Assembly (NCBI GenBank): GCA_964387025.1
Contig: CAYLUZ010000003.1
Span: 1-64,000 of the forward strand
Direction: 5' to 3'
From: PNON01 sp964387025
Lineage (GTDB): Bacteria; Chloroflexota; Anaerolineae; Anaerolineales; Anaerolineaceae
DNA: 64,000 bases
Positions 7,747 through 16,493 of this stretch are shown here, one piece after another. A program made the translations under genes and the position numbers. The stretch's first letter is position 1. Each line of letters begins with the position of its first letter. The notes under the pieces were generated by a model. The model saw only the letters and a list, made by a program, of their open reading frames with translations, had not been told where the DNA came from and did no database searches.

Positions 7747-8799
7747 ATGGCAAAGATGGTTTTTAGTGGCGTTGAAGAAGAAGTAGTGACCCGGGAGGAA
7801 TTCCCGTTAAAGAGAGCACAGGAAGTATTGAAAGATGAATTGGTGGCTGTGTTGGGATATGGGGTACAGGGTCCTGCCCAGGCGTTGAATATGCGTGAGA
7901 ATGGCGTCAATGTGATCGTTGGTGTGAACGAAGGCGGAAAATCCTGGAAAAAAGCCTTGGCAGATGGCTGGGTTCCCGGGGAAACCCTTTTCTCTCTTGA
8001 GGAAGCTGCTGAGCGTGGAACAGTCATCCAGTACCTGGTTTCAGATGCTGCCCAGAAATTGACCTGGGCAAAGATCAAACCTCACCTGCATAAAGGTGAT
8101 GCACTCTATTTTTCGCACGGGTTTGCAATCGTTTATAAGGATCAGACCGGGGTTGTACCTCCTGATTTCGTCGATGTGATCATGGTGGCACCCAAAGGCT
8201 CCGGCACCAGTGTTCGGGCGAATTTTCTGAACGGCAGCGGGATCAATAGCAGTTTTGCCGTGGAACAGGATTTTACAGGTCGCGCCAGGGAGCGGACACT
8301 GGCTCTCGGAATTGTCATCGGCTCGGGATATCTGTTTGCGACTACTTTCAAGAATGAAGTTTACAGCGATTTGACAGGGGAACGCGGCGTATTAATGGGG
8401 GCTCTGGCCGGCATTATGGAAGCTCAATACTCCACACTCCGGAAACATGGTCACTCTCCCAGCGAAGCTTTTAATGAGACAGTGGAAGAATTAACCCAGA
8501 GCCTCATCCGCCTGGTGGCACAAAATGGCATGGATTGGATGTATGCCAACTGTAGTGCCACTGCTCAACGTGGCGCATTGGATTGGGCTCCGGCTTTCAG
8601 GAATGCCACGCTGCCGGTATTTGAAACACTGTACCAAAGCGTTGCATCCGGTGAAGAAACCAGCCATGTGCTGGAAGTCAATGGCAAACCAGATTACCAG
8701 GAAAAGCTGACTGCAGAACTTCAACAATTACACAACTCCGAAATATGGACCACCGGTGCACAGGTCCGGGCATTGCGTCCTGAGAATCAGAATGCCTGA
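7747..8799 (+). CDS. ilvC: Ketol-acid reductoisomerase, Bacteroidetes/fungal-like class I subtype
   Basis: A 350-residue NAD(P)H- and Mg-dependent enzyme converting acetolactate and acetohydroxybutyrate to the dihydroxy acids. The nucleotide site reads LGYGVQGPAQALNMRENG, whereas the common bacterial form is GYGSQGHAHA. The protein also carries EEVVTREEFPL, DGWVPGETLF, LVAPKGSGTSVR, EVYSDLTGERG and NGMDWMYANCS. As I recall the families, these features group it with the KARI subtype of Bacteroidetes and eukaryotes. The start at 7747 has CAGGAG seven bases upstream; an in-frame upstream start at 7720 has no ribosome-binding site. It sits in its usual place after ilvBN. Confidence 0.95.
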   Translation: MAKMVFSGVEEEVVTREEFPLKRAQEVLKDELVAVLGYGVQGPAQALNMRENGVNVIVGVNEGGKSWKKALADGWVPGETLFSLEEAAERGTVIQYLVSDAAQKLTWAKIKPHLHKGDALYFSHGFAIVYKDQTGVVPPDFVDVIMVAPKGSGTSVRANFLNGSGINSSFAVEQDFTGRARERTLALGIVIGSGYLFATTFKNEVYSDLTGERGVLMGALAGIMEAQYSTLRKHGHSPSEAFNETVEELTQSLIRLVAQNGMDWMYANCSATAQRGALDWAPAFRNATLPVFETLYQSVASGEETSHVLEVNGKPDYQEKLTAELQQLHNSEIWTTGAQVRALRPENQNA

Positions 8800-8814
8800 G
8801 GAAAGGAGGCACCT

Positions 8815-10443
8815 TTGACCGATCACTATATTCGTATCTTTGATACCACCCTGAGGGACGGTGAACAATCACCCGGTGCAACCATGACCAGTGCTGAAAA
8901 GCTGGAAGTCGCCCGCGGGCTGGCCAGGATGGGGGTGGATGTTATTGAAGCCGGATTTCCAGCAGCCTCCCCGGACGATCTGGAAGCTGTGCGGAAGATC
9001 GCGGTTGAAGTTGGCAATGATCAGGATGGTGGAAATGTTCCAGTCATTTGTGGGTTGGCACGGACCACCCATAACGATATTGATAAAGCATGGGAGGCTG
9101 TTAAATCGGCTGCACACCCGCGCATCCATACATTTCTGGCAACATCAGATATTCATATGCAGTATAAGTTGAAAATGACTCGCGAACAGGTGGTGGAGAA
9201 AGTTCGCGAGATGGTGACTTATGCCAGAAGTCTTTGTCAGGACGTGGAATTCAGCCCTGAAGATGGCGGACGCAGCGATCCACTCTTTCTCTACGAGGTA
9301 TTGGAAGTTGCCATCAAAGCAGGAGCGACCACCCTGAATATTCCTGATACGGTTGGATACACCATGCCGGAGGAATTCGGAGCTTTGATCAGTGGAATAA
9401 TCAGAAATACTCCTGGAATCGAAAAGTGTGTAGTTTCTGTCCACTGTCACAATGACCTGGGTTTGGCAACCGCAAATACCCTGGCAGGATTAAAAGCAGG
9501 TGCTACGCAGGCTGAGGTCACGATTAATGGCATTGGCGAAAGAGCTGGAAATACAGCTCTGGAGGAAGTGGTCATGGCCCTCCAGACTCGCAAACCGGTT
9601 TTCGGCTTGGAGACAGGAATTGATTCCACCCAGATCGTTCGCATGAGCAAACTGGTCAGCAACTACACCGGCATTACAGTCCAGGCAAATAAGGCAATTG
9701 TCGGTGCGAATGCATTTTCTCACGAAGCAGGAATACACCAGGATGGACTGCTCAAAAACCAGTTGACTTATGAGATCATGCGTCCTGAAACCGTCGGCGC
9801 TTCTCAAACAAAACTGGTTCTGGGTAAGCATTCAGGCCGGCATGCGTTGAGTACCAGGTTGATCTCACTGGGCTACTCTCTTGCGGAAGAAGAGATAGAT
9901 GTGATATTTGCACGTTTCAAGATGCTGGCAGATAAAAAGAAAATGATCACTGATGCCGATCTGGAAGCATTGATCTCGGACGAATTATACAAACCACGCG
10001 AGCTTTATATGCTGGATGGACTCCAGGTCACTTGCGGCACCATGGGCATGCCTACTGCGACCATCCGCCTGCGCGATCATGAGAATGGTGTACATGTTCA
10101 TGCCAGTGTGGGAACCGGTCCCGTGGATGCCACTTATAAAGCGATTGACGCAATTGTGGGGCATTCCAATACATTACAGGAATTTGTTGTCCACGCTGTT
10201 ACAGAAGGCATTGATGCGCTGGGTGAGGTGACTTTGAGAGTCCATGATGAGACCATAAAGTCGTTCGATGCGCAAGCTGAGAATGACCAACCGCAGACCT
10301 ATGGCGGTTATGGCGCGGATTCAGACATTGTCGTTGCCAGTGCCAAAGCCTACCTTTCAGCATTGAATAAACTCCTGGTTGCCAGCGGCGAGTTTGGTCC
10401 CATTGAAAAAATGTCGATGCAGCAGATCGAAGCATCAGTGTGA
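8815..10443 (+). CDS. leuA: 2-Isopropylmalate synthase
   Basis: A 542-residue long-form enzyme that condenses 2-oxoisovalerate with acetyl-CoA, the first committed step to leucine. The N-terminal TIM barrel shows FDTTLRDGEQSPGATM, EAGFPAASPDD, SPEDGGRSD, HCHNDLGLATANTLAGL and NGIGERAGN. A linker and a C-terminal LeuA allosteric domain from about residue 390 bind leucine. Translation starts at TTG, with GAAAGGAGG ideally spaced upstream; no ATG fits. The gene lies 15 bp after ilvC. CimA further down the operon is a paralogue with different substrate use. Confidence 0.95.
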   Translation: MTDHYIRIFDTTLRDGEQSPGATMTSAEKLEVARGLARMGVDVIEAGFPAASPDDLEAVRKIAVEVGNDQDGGNVPVICGLARTTHNDIDKAWEAVKSAAHPRIHTFLATSDIHMQYKLKMTREQVVEKVREMVTYARSLCQDVEFSPEDGGRSDPLFLYEVLEVAIKAGATTLNIPDTVGYTMPEEFGALISGIIRNTPGIEKCVVSVHCHNDLGLATANTLAGLKAGATQAEVTINGIGERAGNTALEEVVMALQTRKPVFGLETGIDSTQIVRMSKLVSNYTGITVQANKAIVGANAFSHEAGIHQDGLLKNQLTYEIMRPETVGASQTKLVLGKHSGRHALSTRLISLGYSLAEEEIDVIFARFKMLADKKKMITDADLEALISDELYKPRELYMLDGLQVTCGTMGMPTATIRLRDHENGVHVHASVGTGPVDATYKAIDAIVGHSNTLQEFVVHAVTEGIDALGEVTLRVHDETIKSFDAQAENDQPQTYGGYGADSDIVVASAKAYLSALNKLLVASGEFGPIEKMSMQQIEASV

Positions 10444-10514
10444 ATATTGTTTGTGGATGAGACTTTCCGCTACAAACTTAGAAATTAATCATTATATTTT
10501 TGAAGGAGAATGAA

Positions 10515-10706
10515 ATGAAAACAAAAAAGCGCCAAATAACTGAACAGAGCGAACCGCTGTCCTTTGAACCTTCGAATGAACCCAGGACAATACCGACTGG
10601 ATGGGATGTTACATCTTTCTACAAATTCCAATCACCAGATTCGAACAATTCCAGCCAAACCACTGCGCCCAATTATTCTAATGAACCCACCAAAAACACT
10701 CTTTAA
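10515..10706 (+). CDS. Small ORF overlapping the leuC start (63 residues)
   Basis: An unrecognised 63-residue ORF preceded by a strong AAGGAG six bases before its ATG. It begins MKTKKRQITEQSEPLSFEPS and continues Pro/Ser/Asn-rich and probably disordered. It runs through the leuC start codon at 10681 in the frame one base behind leuC, and ends at CTT-TAA (10701-10706). LeuC itself has no ribosome-binding site. The ORF may therefore couple or gate leuC translation, may be fused to LeuC by +1 frameshifting at CTT-TAA, or may be the remnant of a fused N-terminus broken by a 1-nt indel. It could also be spurious, but the ribosome-binding site argues otherwise. Confidence 0.5.
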   Translation: MKTKKRQITEQSEPLSFEPSNEPRTIPTGWDVTSFYKFQSPDSNNSSQTTAPNYSNEPTKNTL

Positions 10707-12102
10707 GAAAATTTGGGATAAGCATGTTGTATCCATGGAAGTGGATTCACCTTCCGTTTTGTATATCGACATGCATCTTGTGCATGAAGTCACCTCTCCC
10801 CAGGCTTTCACTGGTTTGCGTTCGCGTGGATTAAAAGTCAGGCGTCCTGATAGAACTGTAGCCACCATTGATCATGGTGTTCCGACCAGGACAAAAGATG
10901 GCTCACCACGCGGAAGAATGGCTTTCGCGGATGATCTCTCTGCGAAACAAATTCTACAGATGGAAGAAAATTGCCGGGAATTCGGTATCCGCCTGTTTGA
11001 TATTGAAGATCCCAATTTGGGCATTGTCCATATCATCGGGCCGGAACAGGGCTTGACCCAACCCGGGATGACGATCGTCTGCGGTGACAGCCACACTGCG
11101 ACACATGGAGCTTTTGGGGCACTGGCGTTCGGAATTGGAACCAGTGAAGTGGAGCATGTTTTGGCTACACAATGCCTGCTGCAGCGTGAACCCCAAACCC
11201 TGGAAGTGATATTGAACGGCCATTTACAAAAAGGTGTTAGCGCAAAAGATATCATCCTGGCCTTGATAAGCCAGATCGGTATCGGTGGTGGGACAGGATC
11301 AGTCATCGAATACCGCGGCGATATCATCCACTCACTCTCAATGGATGAACGTATGACGATCTGCAACATGTCGATAGAAGCAGGGGCACGGGCAGGGATG
11401 ATCGCCCCGGATGATACTACCTACGAATATCTTGCCGGACGACCTCATGCGCCTCAAGGCGCAAAATGGCAGGAAGCATTGGAAAAATGGAAGCTGCTTC
11501 CCAGCGATGAAGGTGCAGTGTATGACAATAGTGTTCAACTTGATGTGGAACACCTCGAACCGATGATCACATTTGGCACAAATCCTGGTATGGGCATTGC
11601 AATAACAGCCCGAATCCCCGACCCTGCGGCACAAACAGATACTGGCAAGCGGACCACTCTCGAGAAGGCTCTGGCTTATATGGATCTCCAACCGGGTGAA
11701 TCTTTATTGGGTCATCCGGTGGATGTGGTCTTCATCGGCAGCTGCACCAATGGTCGGATCAGTGATCTGCGCTCAGCCGCATCGATGATGAAAGGACGCA
11801 AAACTGCTACCGGAACGCGAGTGCTGGTTGTGCCCGGCTCGCAGGAAGTGAAACGTCAGGCTGAGGCTGAAGGATTGGATAAGATCTTCCTTCAGGCTGG
11901 GGCAGAGTGGCGGGAATCCGGCTGCAGTATGTGTATTGCCATGAACGGAGACCAGATTGACCCGGGACAGTATGCAGTCAGTACCAGCAACCGGAATTTT
12001 GAAGGCCGGCAGGGCAAGGGCGGGCGTACATTGCTCGCGAGCCCGATCACGGCAGCAGCAGCTGCGGTAACCGGTGTTGTGACTGACCCCCGAACACTTT
12101 AA
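10681..12102 (+). CDS. leuC: 3-Isopropylmalate dehydratase, large subunit
   Basis: A 473-residue aconitase-family subunit carrying the [4Fe-4S] cluster. With LeuD it isomerises 2- to 3-isopropylmalate and, in the citramalate route, citramalate to methylmalate. Motifs: KTLFKKIWDKHVV at the start, CGDSHTATHGAFGALAFGIGTSEVEHV, FIGSCTNGRISDLR and ESGCSMCIAMN for the cluster cysteines, and TSNRNFEGRQGKG. The ATG at 10681 gives the usual N-terminus but has no Shine-Dalgarno sequence and lies inside the upstream ORF ending at 10706. In-frame ATGs at 10564 and 10576 would add 35-39 atypical residues. Length from 10681 is normal. Confidence 0.95.
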   Translation: MNPPKTLFKKIWDKHVVSMEVDSPSVLYIDMHLVHEVTSPQAFTGLRSRGLKVRRPDRTVATIDHGVPTRTKDGSPRGRMAFADDLSAKQILQMEENCREFGIRLFDIEDPNLGIVHIIGPEQGLTQPGMTIVCGDSHTATHGAFGALAFGIGTSEVEHVLATQCLLQREPQTLEVILNGHLQKGVSAKDIILALISQIGIGGGTGSVIEYRGDIIHSLSMDERMTICNMSIEAGARAGMIAPDDTTYEYLAGRPHAPQGAKWQEALEKWKLLPSDEGAVYDNSVQLDVEHLEPMITFGTNPGMGIAITARIPDPAAQTDTGKRTTLEKALAYMDLQPGESLLGHPVDVVFIGSCTNGRISDLRSAASMMKGRKTATGTRVLVVPGSQEVKRQAEAEGLDKIFLQAGAEWRESGCSMCIAMNGDQIDPGQYAVSTSNRNFEGRQGKGGRTLLASPITAAAAAVTGVVTDPRTL

Positions 12103-12177
12103 GAAACCGGCGCGCTTCAATTCAAATCAATTGGATGGTTGATTTATAAAAGATTTATGAGGAAATTGGATCAACAT

Positions 12178-12762
12178 ATGGAACCCATAAAAACTATTAC
12201 CAGTAAAGCAATTATGCTCATGGTAAACAATATCGATACCGATCAGATCATTCCGGCAAGGTTTCTTAAAGTCACCGATAAAAATGGATTGGGTGCCAAT
12301 CTGTTTTCCGATTGGCGCTATATGGAAGATGGTACTCCAAAATCGGATTTTTTACTAAACCGTCCAGAAAGCCAGGGAGCACAAATTCTCATCACTGGTG
12401 ATAACTTTGGCTGCGGTTCATCTCGTGAGCATGCCCCCTGGGCTCTGATGGGTTATGGAATCAAGGCGGTTGTATCCACATCTTTCGCAGATATCTTCCG
12501 TAATAATGCTCTCAAAAACGGGCTTCTTCCGATCCAAATAAGCCAGGATCAACATCGGGAACTGATCGAATCAGTTCAACAGAACCCTGAAATTGTCCTG
12601 AAAATAAACCTGGAAAAACAGACTCTGGAACTCGCTTCAGCAAAAACTTATGCATTTTCCATTGACAGCTTTTCGCGGACCTGCCTGTTGAATGGTGTCG
12701 ATGAATTAGGCTATCTCTTAAAACTGGATGAAAAGATCACAGCTTTTGAAATGAATATGTAA
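12178..12762 (+). CDS. leuD: 3-Isopropylmalate dehydratase, small subunit
   Basis: A 194-residue swivel-domain partner of LeuC. It starts MEPIKTITSKAIMLMVNNID, then has TDQIIPARFLKVT, the active-site loop GDNFGCGSSREHAPWAL and a FADIFRNNALKNGLLPI segment. The start at 12178 was chosen by homology. Its ribosome-binding site is weak (GGA about 8 nt upstream); in-frame ATGs at 12139 and 12157 would add 13 or 7 residues. LeuC and LeuD probably serve both LeuA and CimA products, since cimA follows directly. Confidence 0.94.
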   Translation: MEPIKTITSKAIMLMVNNIDTDQIIPARFLKVTDKNGLGANLFSDWRYMEDGTPKSDFLLNRPESQGAQILITGDNFGCGSSREHAPWALMGYGIKAVVSTSFADIFRNNALKNGLLPIQISQDQHRELIESVQQNPEIVLKINLEKQTLELASAKTYAFSIDSFSRTCLLNGVDELGYLLKLDEKITAFEMNM

Positions 12763-12788
12763 TGAATTCCTTGAAATTGAGGTAATAA

Positions 12789-14342
12789 ATGATAGAGATC
12801 TACGATACGACATTAAGAGATGGAACCCAGCGCAAGGATATTTCTCTTTCCTGCAATGACAAGATCGCCATTGCCAAAAGATTGGACGACCTGGGTGTGG
12901 CCTTCATAGAAGGCGGGTGGCCGGGCTCTAATCCCAAGGATGTGGAGTTTTTCGAGCGGGCAACAAAAATCCAATGGAAGAATGCAAAAATCGCTGCTTT
13001 CGGGTCCACCTGTCAGGCTAATAAAAACCCGGCGGACGATCCAAATATCCAGGCTCTCCTCAAATCAGGAACAGGAACCTGTACAATTTTTGGAAAAACA
13101 TCGATTCTGCATGTCAAAGAAGTCCTGCGCACAACCCTGCCAAATAACTTGAGGATGATCGAAGAAAGCGTCTCATATTTGAAATCTCAGGGGAAAGTCG
13201 TGATCTATGACGCTGAGCACTTTTTTGATGGTTATAGCGAAGATCCGGAATATGCACTACAGACTCTCAAAGCAGCAATAAAAGGCGGAGCCGAGCGGAT
13301 CGTTTTATGCGACACCAATGGCGGTAATATGCCCTGGCAGGTGACTGCGGTGGTGCGAACCGTCCGTTCTGTTGTTGAAATTCCCCTGGGTATCCACGCC
13401 CATAATGACGGTGAGTGTGCCGTTGCCAATACCCTGGCAGCCGTACGGGAAGGTTGTTCCCAGGTGCAGGGTACTATCAATGGCTATGGTGAGCGCTGTG
13501 GAAATGCAAACCTGTGCTCGGTGATCCCGGATCTGGAATTAAAATTGGGACTCCAATCATTACCAACTGGAAACCTGGCCAAGCTTTATGATCTATCTCA
13601 TTATGTGTCTGAAATGGCGAACCTGTCACCGGATGAACATCTGGCTTACATCGGGAAGGCAGCTTTCGCACATAAAGGCGGGGTTCATGTGGCTGCCATG
13701 CGGCGCAACCCGCATTCCTACCAGCACATCGAACCGGAACTGGTTGGCAATCAAATGGAAGTCGTCGTCTCTGAGCTTTCTGGCAAAGGAAACTTGCTCA
13801 GTGTCGCTGAAGAACATGGCATCCTGGTGGAGCAGGAAGAACATACCAATAATGTTTTAAGCGAAGTTAAGCGGTTGGAATCACAGGGCTTCTCATTTGA
13901 GGCGGCAGAAGCCTCCATCATTATGATGTTTAAACGGAAAGAACAGAATTATCATCCGCTTTTTGAATTGATCGACTTTGCCACCCAGGTGGAGCATCGC
14001 CAGGGTAGGGGAATCATTGCCGAAGCGACAGTGAAGATCAATGTTGCTGGCGAAGTTATGCATACTGCAGCAGAAGGTAATGGTCCTGTAAATGCTTTGG
14101 ACCTTGCCCTTCGTAAAGCCCTAATTGGTCACTATCCTTCGATCGAACTTTTCCACCTGTCGGATTACAAAGTCCGCATCCTGGACGCGAACAACGGAAC
14201 AAGCGCCACAACTCGTGTGTTGATTGAAACTCAGAATGGGAACAAGTCCTGGAATACTGTCGGGGCTAGTTCCAATATCATCGAAGCCAGCTGGCAGGCG
14301 CTTGTGGATTCAGTTGAATACGGTTTGATGGTCGCCTGTTGA
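12789..14342 (+). CDS. cimA: (R)-Citramalate synthase
   Basis: A 517-residue enzyme condensing pyruvate with acetyl-CoA to (R)-citramalate, opening the threonine-independent route to 2-oxobutyrate and isoleucine. The barrel shows YDTTLRDGTQRKDISLS, FIEGGWPGSNPKD, DAEHFFDGY, LCDTNGG, GIHAHNDGECAVANTL and NGYGERCGN. A C-terminal LeuA-type regulatory domain follows. The GTQRKD and EGGWPGSNPKD signatures separate this family from LeuA (GEQSPG, EAGFPAASPDD). GAGG lies 7 nt before the ATG. No threonine deaminase is present in the operon, which supports citramalate as the isoleucine entry point. Confidence 0.93.
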   Translation: MIEIYDTTLRDGTQRKDISLSCNDKIAIAKRLDDLGVAFIEGGWPGSNPKDVEFFERATKIQWKNAKIAAFGSTCQANKNPADDPNIQALLKSGTGTCTIFGKTSILHVKEVLRTTLPNNLRMIEESVSYLKSQGKVVIYDAEHFFDGYSEDPEYALQTLKAAIKGGAERIVLCDTNGGNMPWQVTAVVRTVRSVVEIPLGIHAHNDGECAVANTLAAVREGCSQVQGTINGYGERCGNANLCSVIPDLELKLGLQSLPTGNLAKLYDLSHYVSEMANLSPDEHLAYIGKAAFAHKGGVHVAAMRRNPHSYQHIEPELVGNQMEVVVSELSGKGNLLSVAEEHGILVEQEEHTNNVLSEVKRLESQGFSFEAAEASIIMMFKRKEQNYHPLFELIDFATQVEHRQGRGIIAEATVKINVAGEVMHTAAEGNGPVNALDLALRKALIGHYPSIELFHLSDYKVRILDANNGTSATTRVLIETQNGNKSWNTVGASSNIIEASWQALVDSVEYGLMVAC

Positions 14343-14395
14343 TCAACATTCAAAAAATGAATCAGAAAAATGTATTTTTGTAGTTGCGGAGAGTC

Positions 14396-15463
14396 ATGGA
14401 AGCTAAAATTGTTTTATTACCAGGCGATGGGATTGGACCGGAAGTGGTTTCTGCTGCTGTCCTCGTTCTGGAAGAAGTAGCCCGAAGTTATCATCATCAT
14501 TTTAATTTCGTAGAACATCTTATCGGCGGGTCCTCCATCGATCGATCTGGTACCGCTTTAACAGAAGATACCCTGGCTGCCTGCAGAGGCGCAGATGCTG
14601 TGCTGCTTGGTGCGGTGGGTGGACCAAAATGGGACAATCCCAATGCTGCTGTTCGCCCGGAGCAGGGTCTTCTCGGGTTGCGCAAGGGGCTGGGCGTCTT
14701 TGCAAACCTGCGTCCGATTAAAGTATATCCTTCCCTGGTGGGTTCTTCTCCTCTGCGGCCGGAAAAGTTAACCGGAGTCGATATGGTAGTGGTGCGCGAG
14801 TTGACAGGCGGTTTGTATTTTGGTGAGCCGAAGAAACGTGACAAAGTGGACGGTCACATGCGGGCTGTCGATACATTGGAATATTACGATTATGAAATCG
14901 AACGGATACTGGACATGGCATTCAAACTGGCTGAGAAGCGCCGTGGGAAAGTGACATCAGTGGATAAGGCAAATGTCCTCGAATCTTCACGATTATGGCG
15001 GCAGATCGCTACAGAAACCGGTGCAAAATACCCGCATATTACTCTGGAGCATATGCTGGTGGATACTGCCGCCATGCGGCTGATCTCCAATCCGTCTGGT
15101 TTTGATGTAATGGTAACGGAAAACATGTTTGGAGACATTCTCACCGATGAGGCATCCGTACTTTCCGGCTCGATGGGCTTGTTACCTTCCGCTTCCCTAG
15201 GAGATAGTGGACCGGGATTATATGAACCGATCCATGGTTCTGCCCCGGATATTGCCGGAAAAGGGATTGCCAACCCGATGGGCACGATCCTCTCCACCGC
15301 TTACCTCTTACGCTATTCACTTAAATTGGAAAGCGAAGCAGTTTCCATTGAACAGGCTGTTGAAAGAACGATAACAGAAGGCTGTCTTACTGTTGACCTT
15401 GGCGGTTCCGCATCCACCCGGGAAGTAACAGAAGACATACTTCATAATTTGAAATCACAATAG
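14396..15463 (+). CDS. leuB: 3-Isopropylmalate dehydrogenase
   Basis: A 355-residue NAD-dependent, Mg-requiring oxidative decarboxylase acting on 3-isopropylmalate and, in the citramalate route, on 3-methylmalate. Motifs: LLPGDGIGPEVV, GAVGGPKWDNP, RPEQGLLGLRKGL, ELTGGLYFGEPK, the DKANVLESSRLWR helix, VTENMFGDILTDEASVL and EPIHGSAPDIAGKGIANP. The ATG at 14396 has GGAG 5 nt upstream; an in-frame TTG at 14384 would overlap that site. Length is typical. Confidence 0.96.
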   Translation: MEAKIVLLPGDGIGPEVVSAAVLVLEEVARSYHHHFNFVEHLIGGSSIDRSGTALTEDTLAACRGADAVLLGAVGGPKWDNPNAAVRPEQGLLGLRKGLGVFANLRPIKVYPSLVGSSPLRPEKLTGVDMVVVRELTGGLYFGEPKKRDKVDGHMRAVDTLEYYDYEIERILDMAFKLAEKRRGKVTSVDKANVLESSRLWRQIATETGAKYPHITLEHMLVDTAAMRLISNPSGFDVMVTENMFGDILTDEASVLSGSMGLLPSASLGDSGPGLYEPIHGSAPDIAGKGIANPMGTILSTAYLLRYSLKLESEAVSIEQAVERTITEGCLTVDLGGSASTREVTEDILHNLKSQ

Positions 15464-15473
15464 GAGAATTAAT

Positions 15474-16493
15474 ATGAGCATCGAATCTAAATTTATCTGG
15501 ATGGACGGCACACTTGTAGATTATGAAAAAGCAACGGTTCCATTTCTAAATACAGCCTTGCATTACGGTTTGGGTGTATTTGAGGGAATCCGTTGTTATA
15601 GTACGGACAAAGGGCCAGCAGTATTTCGGCTGAGAGAACATATGGAGAGGTTGATCAATTCTGCCAAAGTTCTGGGTTTCCGGGAATTACCTTATACTGC
15701 AAATGAATTATGCCAGGCTGCCAAAGAAACTGTTCTTTCCAATGGGTTTAAAGCCTGTTACATCCGTCCATTGATCTACCATAGCAGCCCCAATCCTAAT
15801 TTGAACCTGGATACTGGCTGTGCGAAAGTTGGTATTGCTACCTGGGAGTGGGATGGTTATTTAGGGAATGAATCAAAGGAAAAAGGGGTTCGGGCGAATG
15901 TTTCGTCATTTACCCGCCATCATGCGAATATCATGATGACGAAAGCAAAGATCACCGGTAATTACACAAACAGTGTCCTGGCCAAGACAGAATCTGTACG
16001 ATTGGGCTTCGATGAAGCGATCATGCTGGATCCGCAGGGTTATGTAGCCGAATGTACCGGGGAGAATCTTTTCATTGTGCGCAAAGGACAGATTTATACT
16101 CCCCAGACAGCGACAGTATTGGAAGGTATCACTCGTGATTCATTGATCACTCTGGCAGTCGATCTGGGTTATTCGGTCAAGGAGATGCTGGTGAGCCGTG
16201 ATCAGCTTTATATTGCAGATGAATTATTTGTTTGCGGCACTGCGGCTGAAGTGATCCCCGTGACTGAGGTGGATTTCCGAACCATTGGCAGTGGTACTCC
16301 GGGTTCAATTACCAGAAAAATACAGCATGCTTTCCATGCAGTGGTTGAAGGCAAACATCCCCGTTCAACAGAGTGGTTGGATTATGTGAATAAAGAATTT
16401 AGTGTCTCGGAGGCGGAATCTTCATATTCCAGCTCGCAAAGATTGATCAAGATCCAAGAGGATGTCCTCGATATCTTCCAGTCCAATACTTAA
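15474..16493 (+). CDS. ilvE: Branched-chain amino-acid aminotransferase with C-terminal extension
   Basis: A 339-residue class IV PLP aminotransferase for the last step of valine, leucine and isoleucine synthesis. It shows WMDGTLVDYEKATVPFLNTA, LHYGLGVFEGIRCY, the Schiff-base Lys region MTKAKITGNYTNSVLAK, EAIMLDPQGYVAECTGENLF and the FVCGTAAEVIPV motif. The conserved domain ends at ...WLDYVNKE near residue 306. The last 33 or so residues (FSVSEAESSYSSSQRLIKIQ onward) are atypical, and the final 24 codons lie antisense to the end of metY. This suggests loss of the original stop. AGGAG precedes the ATG. It is the last gene of the operon. Confidence 0.95.
   Translation: MSIESKFIWMDGTLVDYEKATVPFLNTALHYGLGVFEGIRCYSTDKGPAVFRLREHMERLINSAKVLGFRELPYTANELCQAAKETVLSNGFKACYIRPLIYHSSPNPNLNLDTGCAKVGIATWEWDGYLGNESKEKGVRANVSSFTRHHANIMMTKAKITGNYTNSVLAKTESVRLGFDEAIMLDPQGYVAECTGENLFIVRKGQIYTPQTATVLEGITRDSLITLAVDLGYSVKEMLVSRDQLYIADELFVCGTAAEVIPVTEVDFRTIGSGTPGSITRKIQHAFHAVVEGKHPRSTEWLDYVNKEFSVSEAESSYSSSQRLIKIQEDVLDIFQSNT

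Noticed and set aside
10872..11369. 165-codon ORF on the minus strand inside leuC
   Set aside because: Antisense shadow of a conserved gene with no ribosome-binding site; similar long shadows occur opposite other coding genes.
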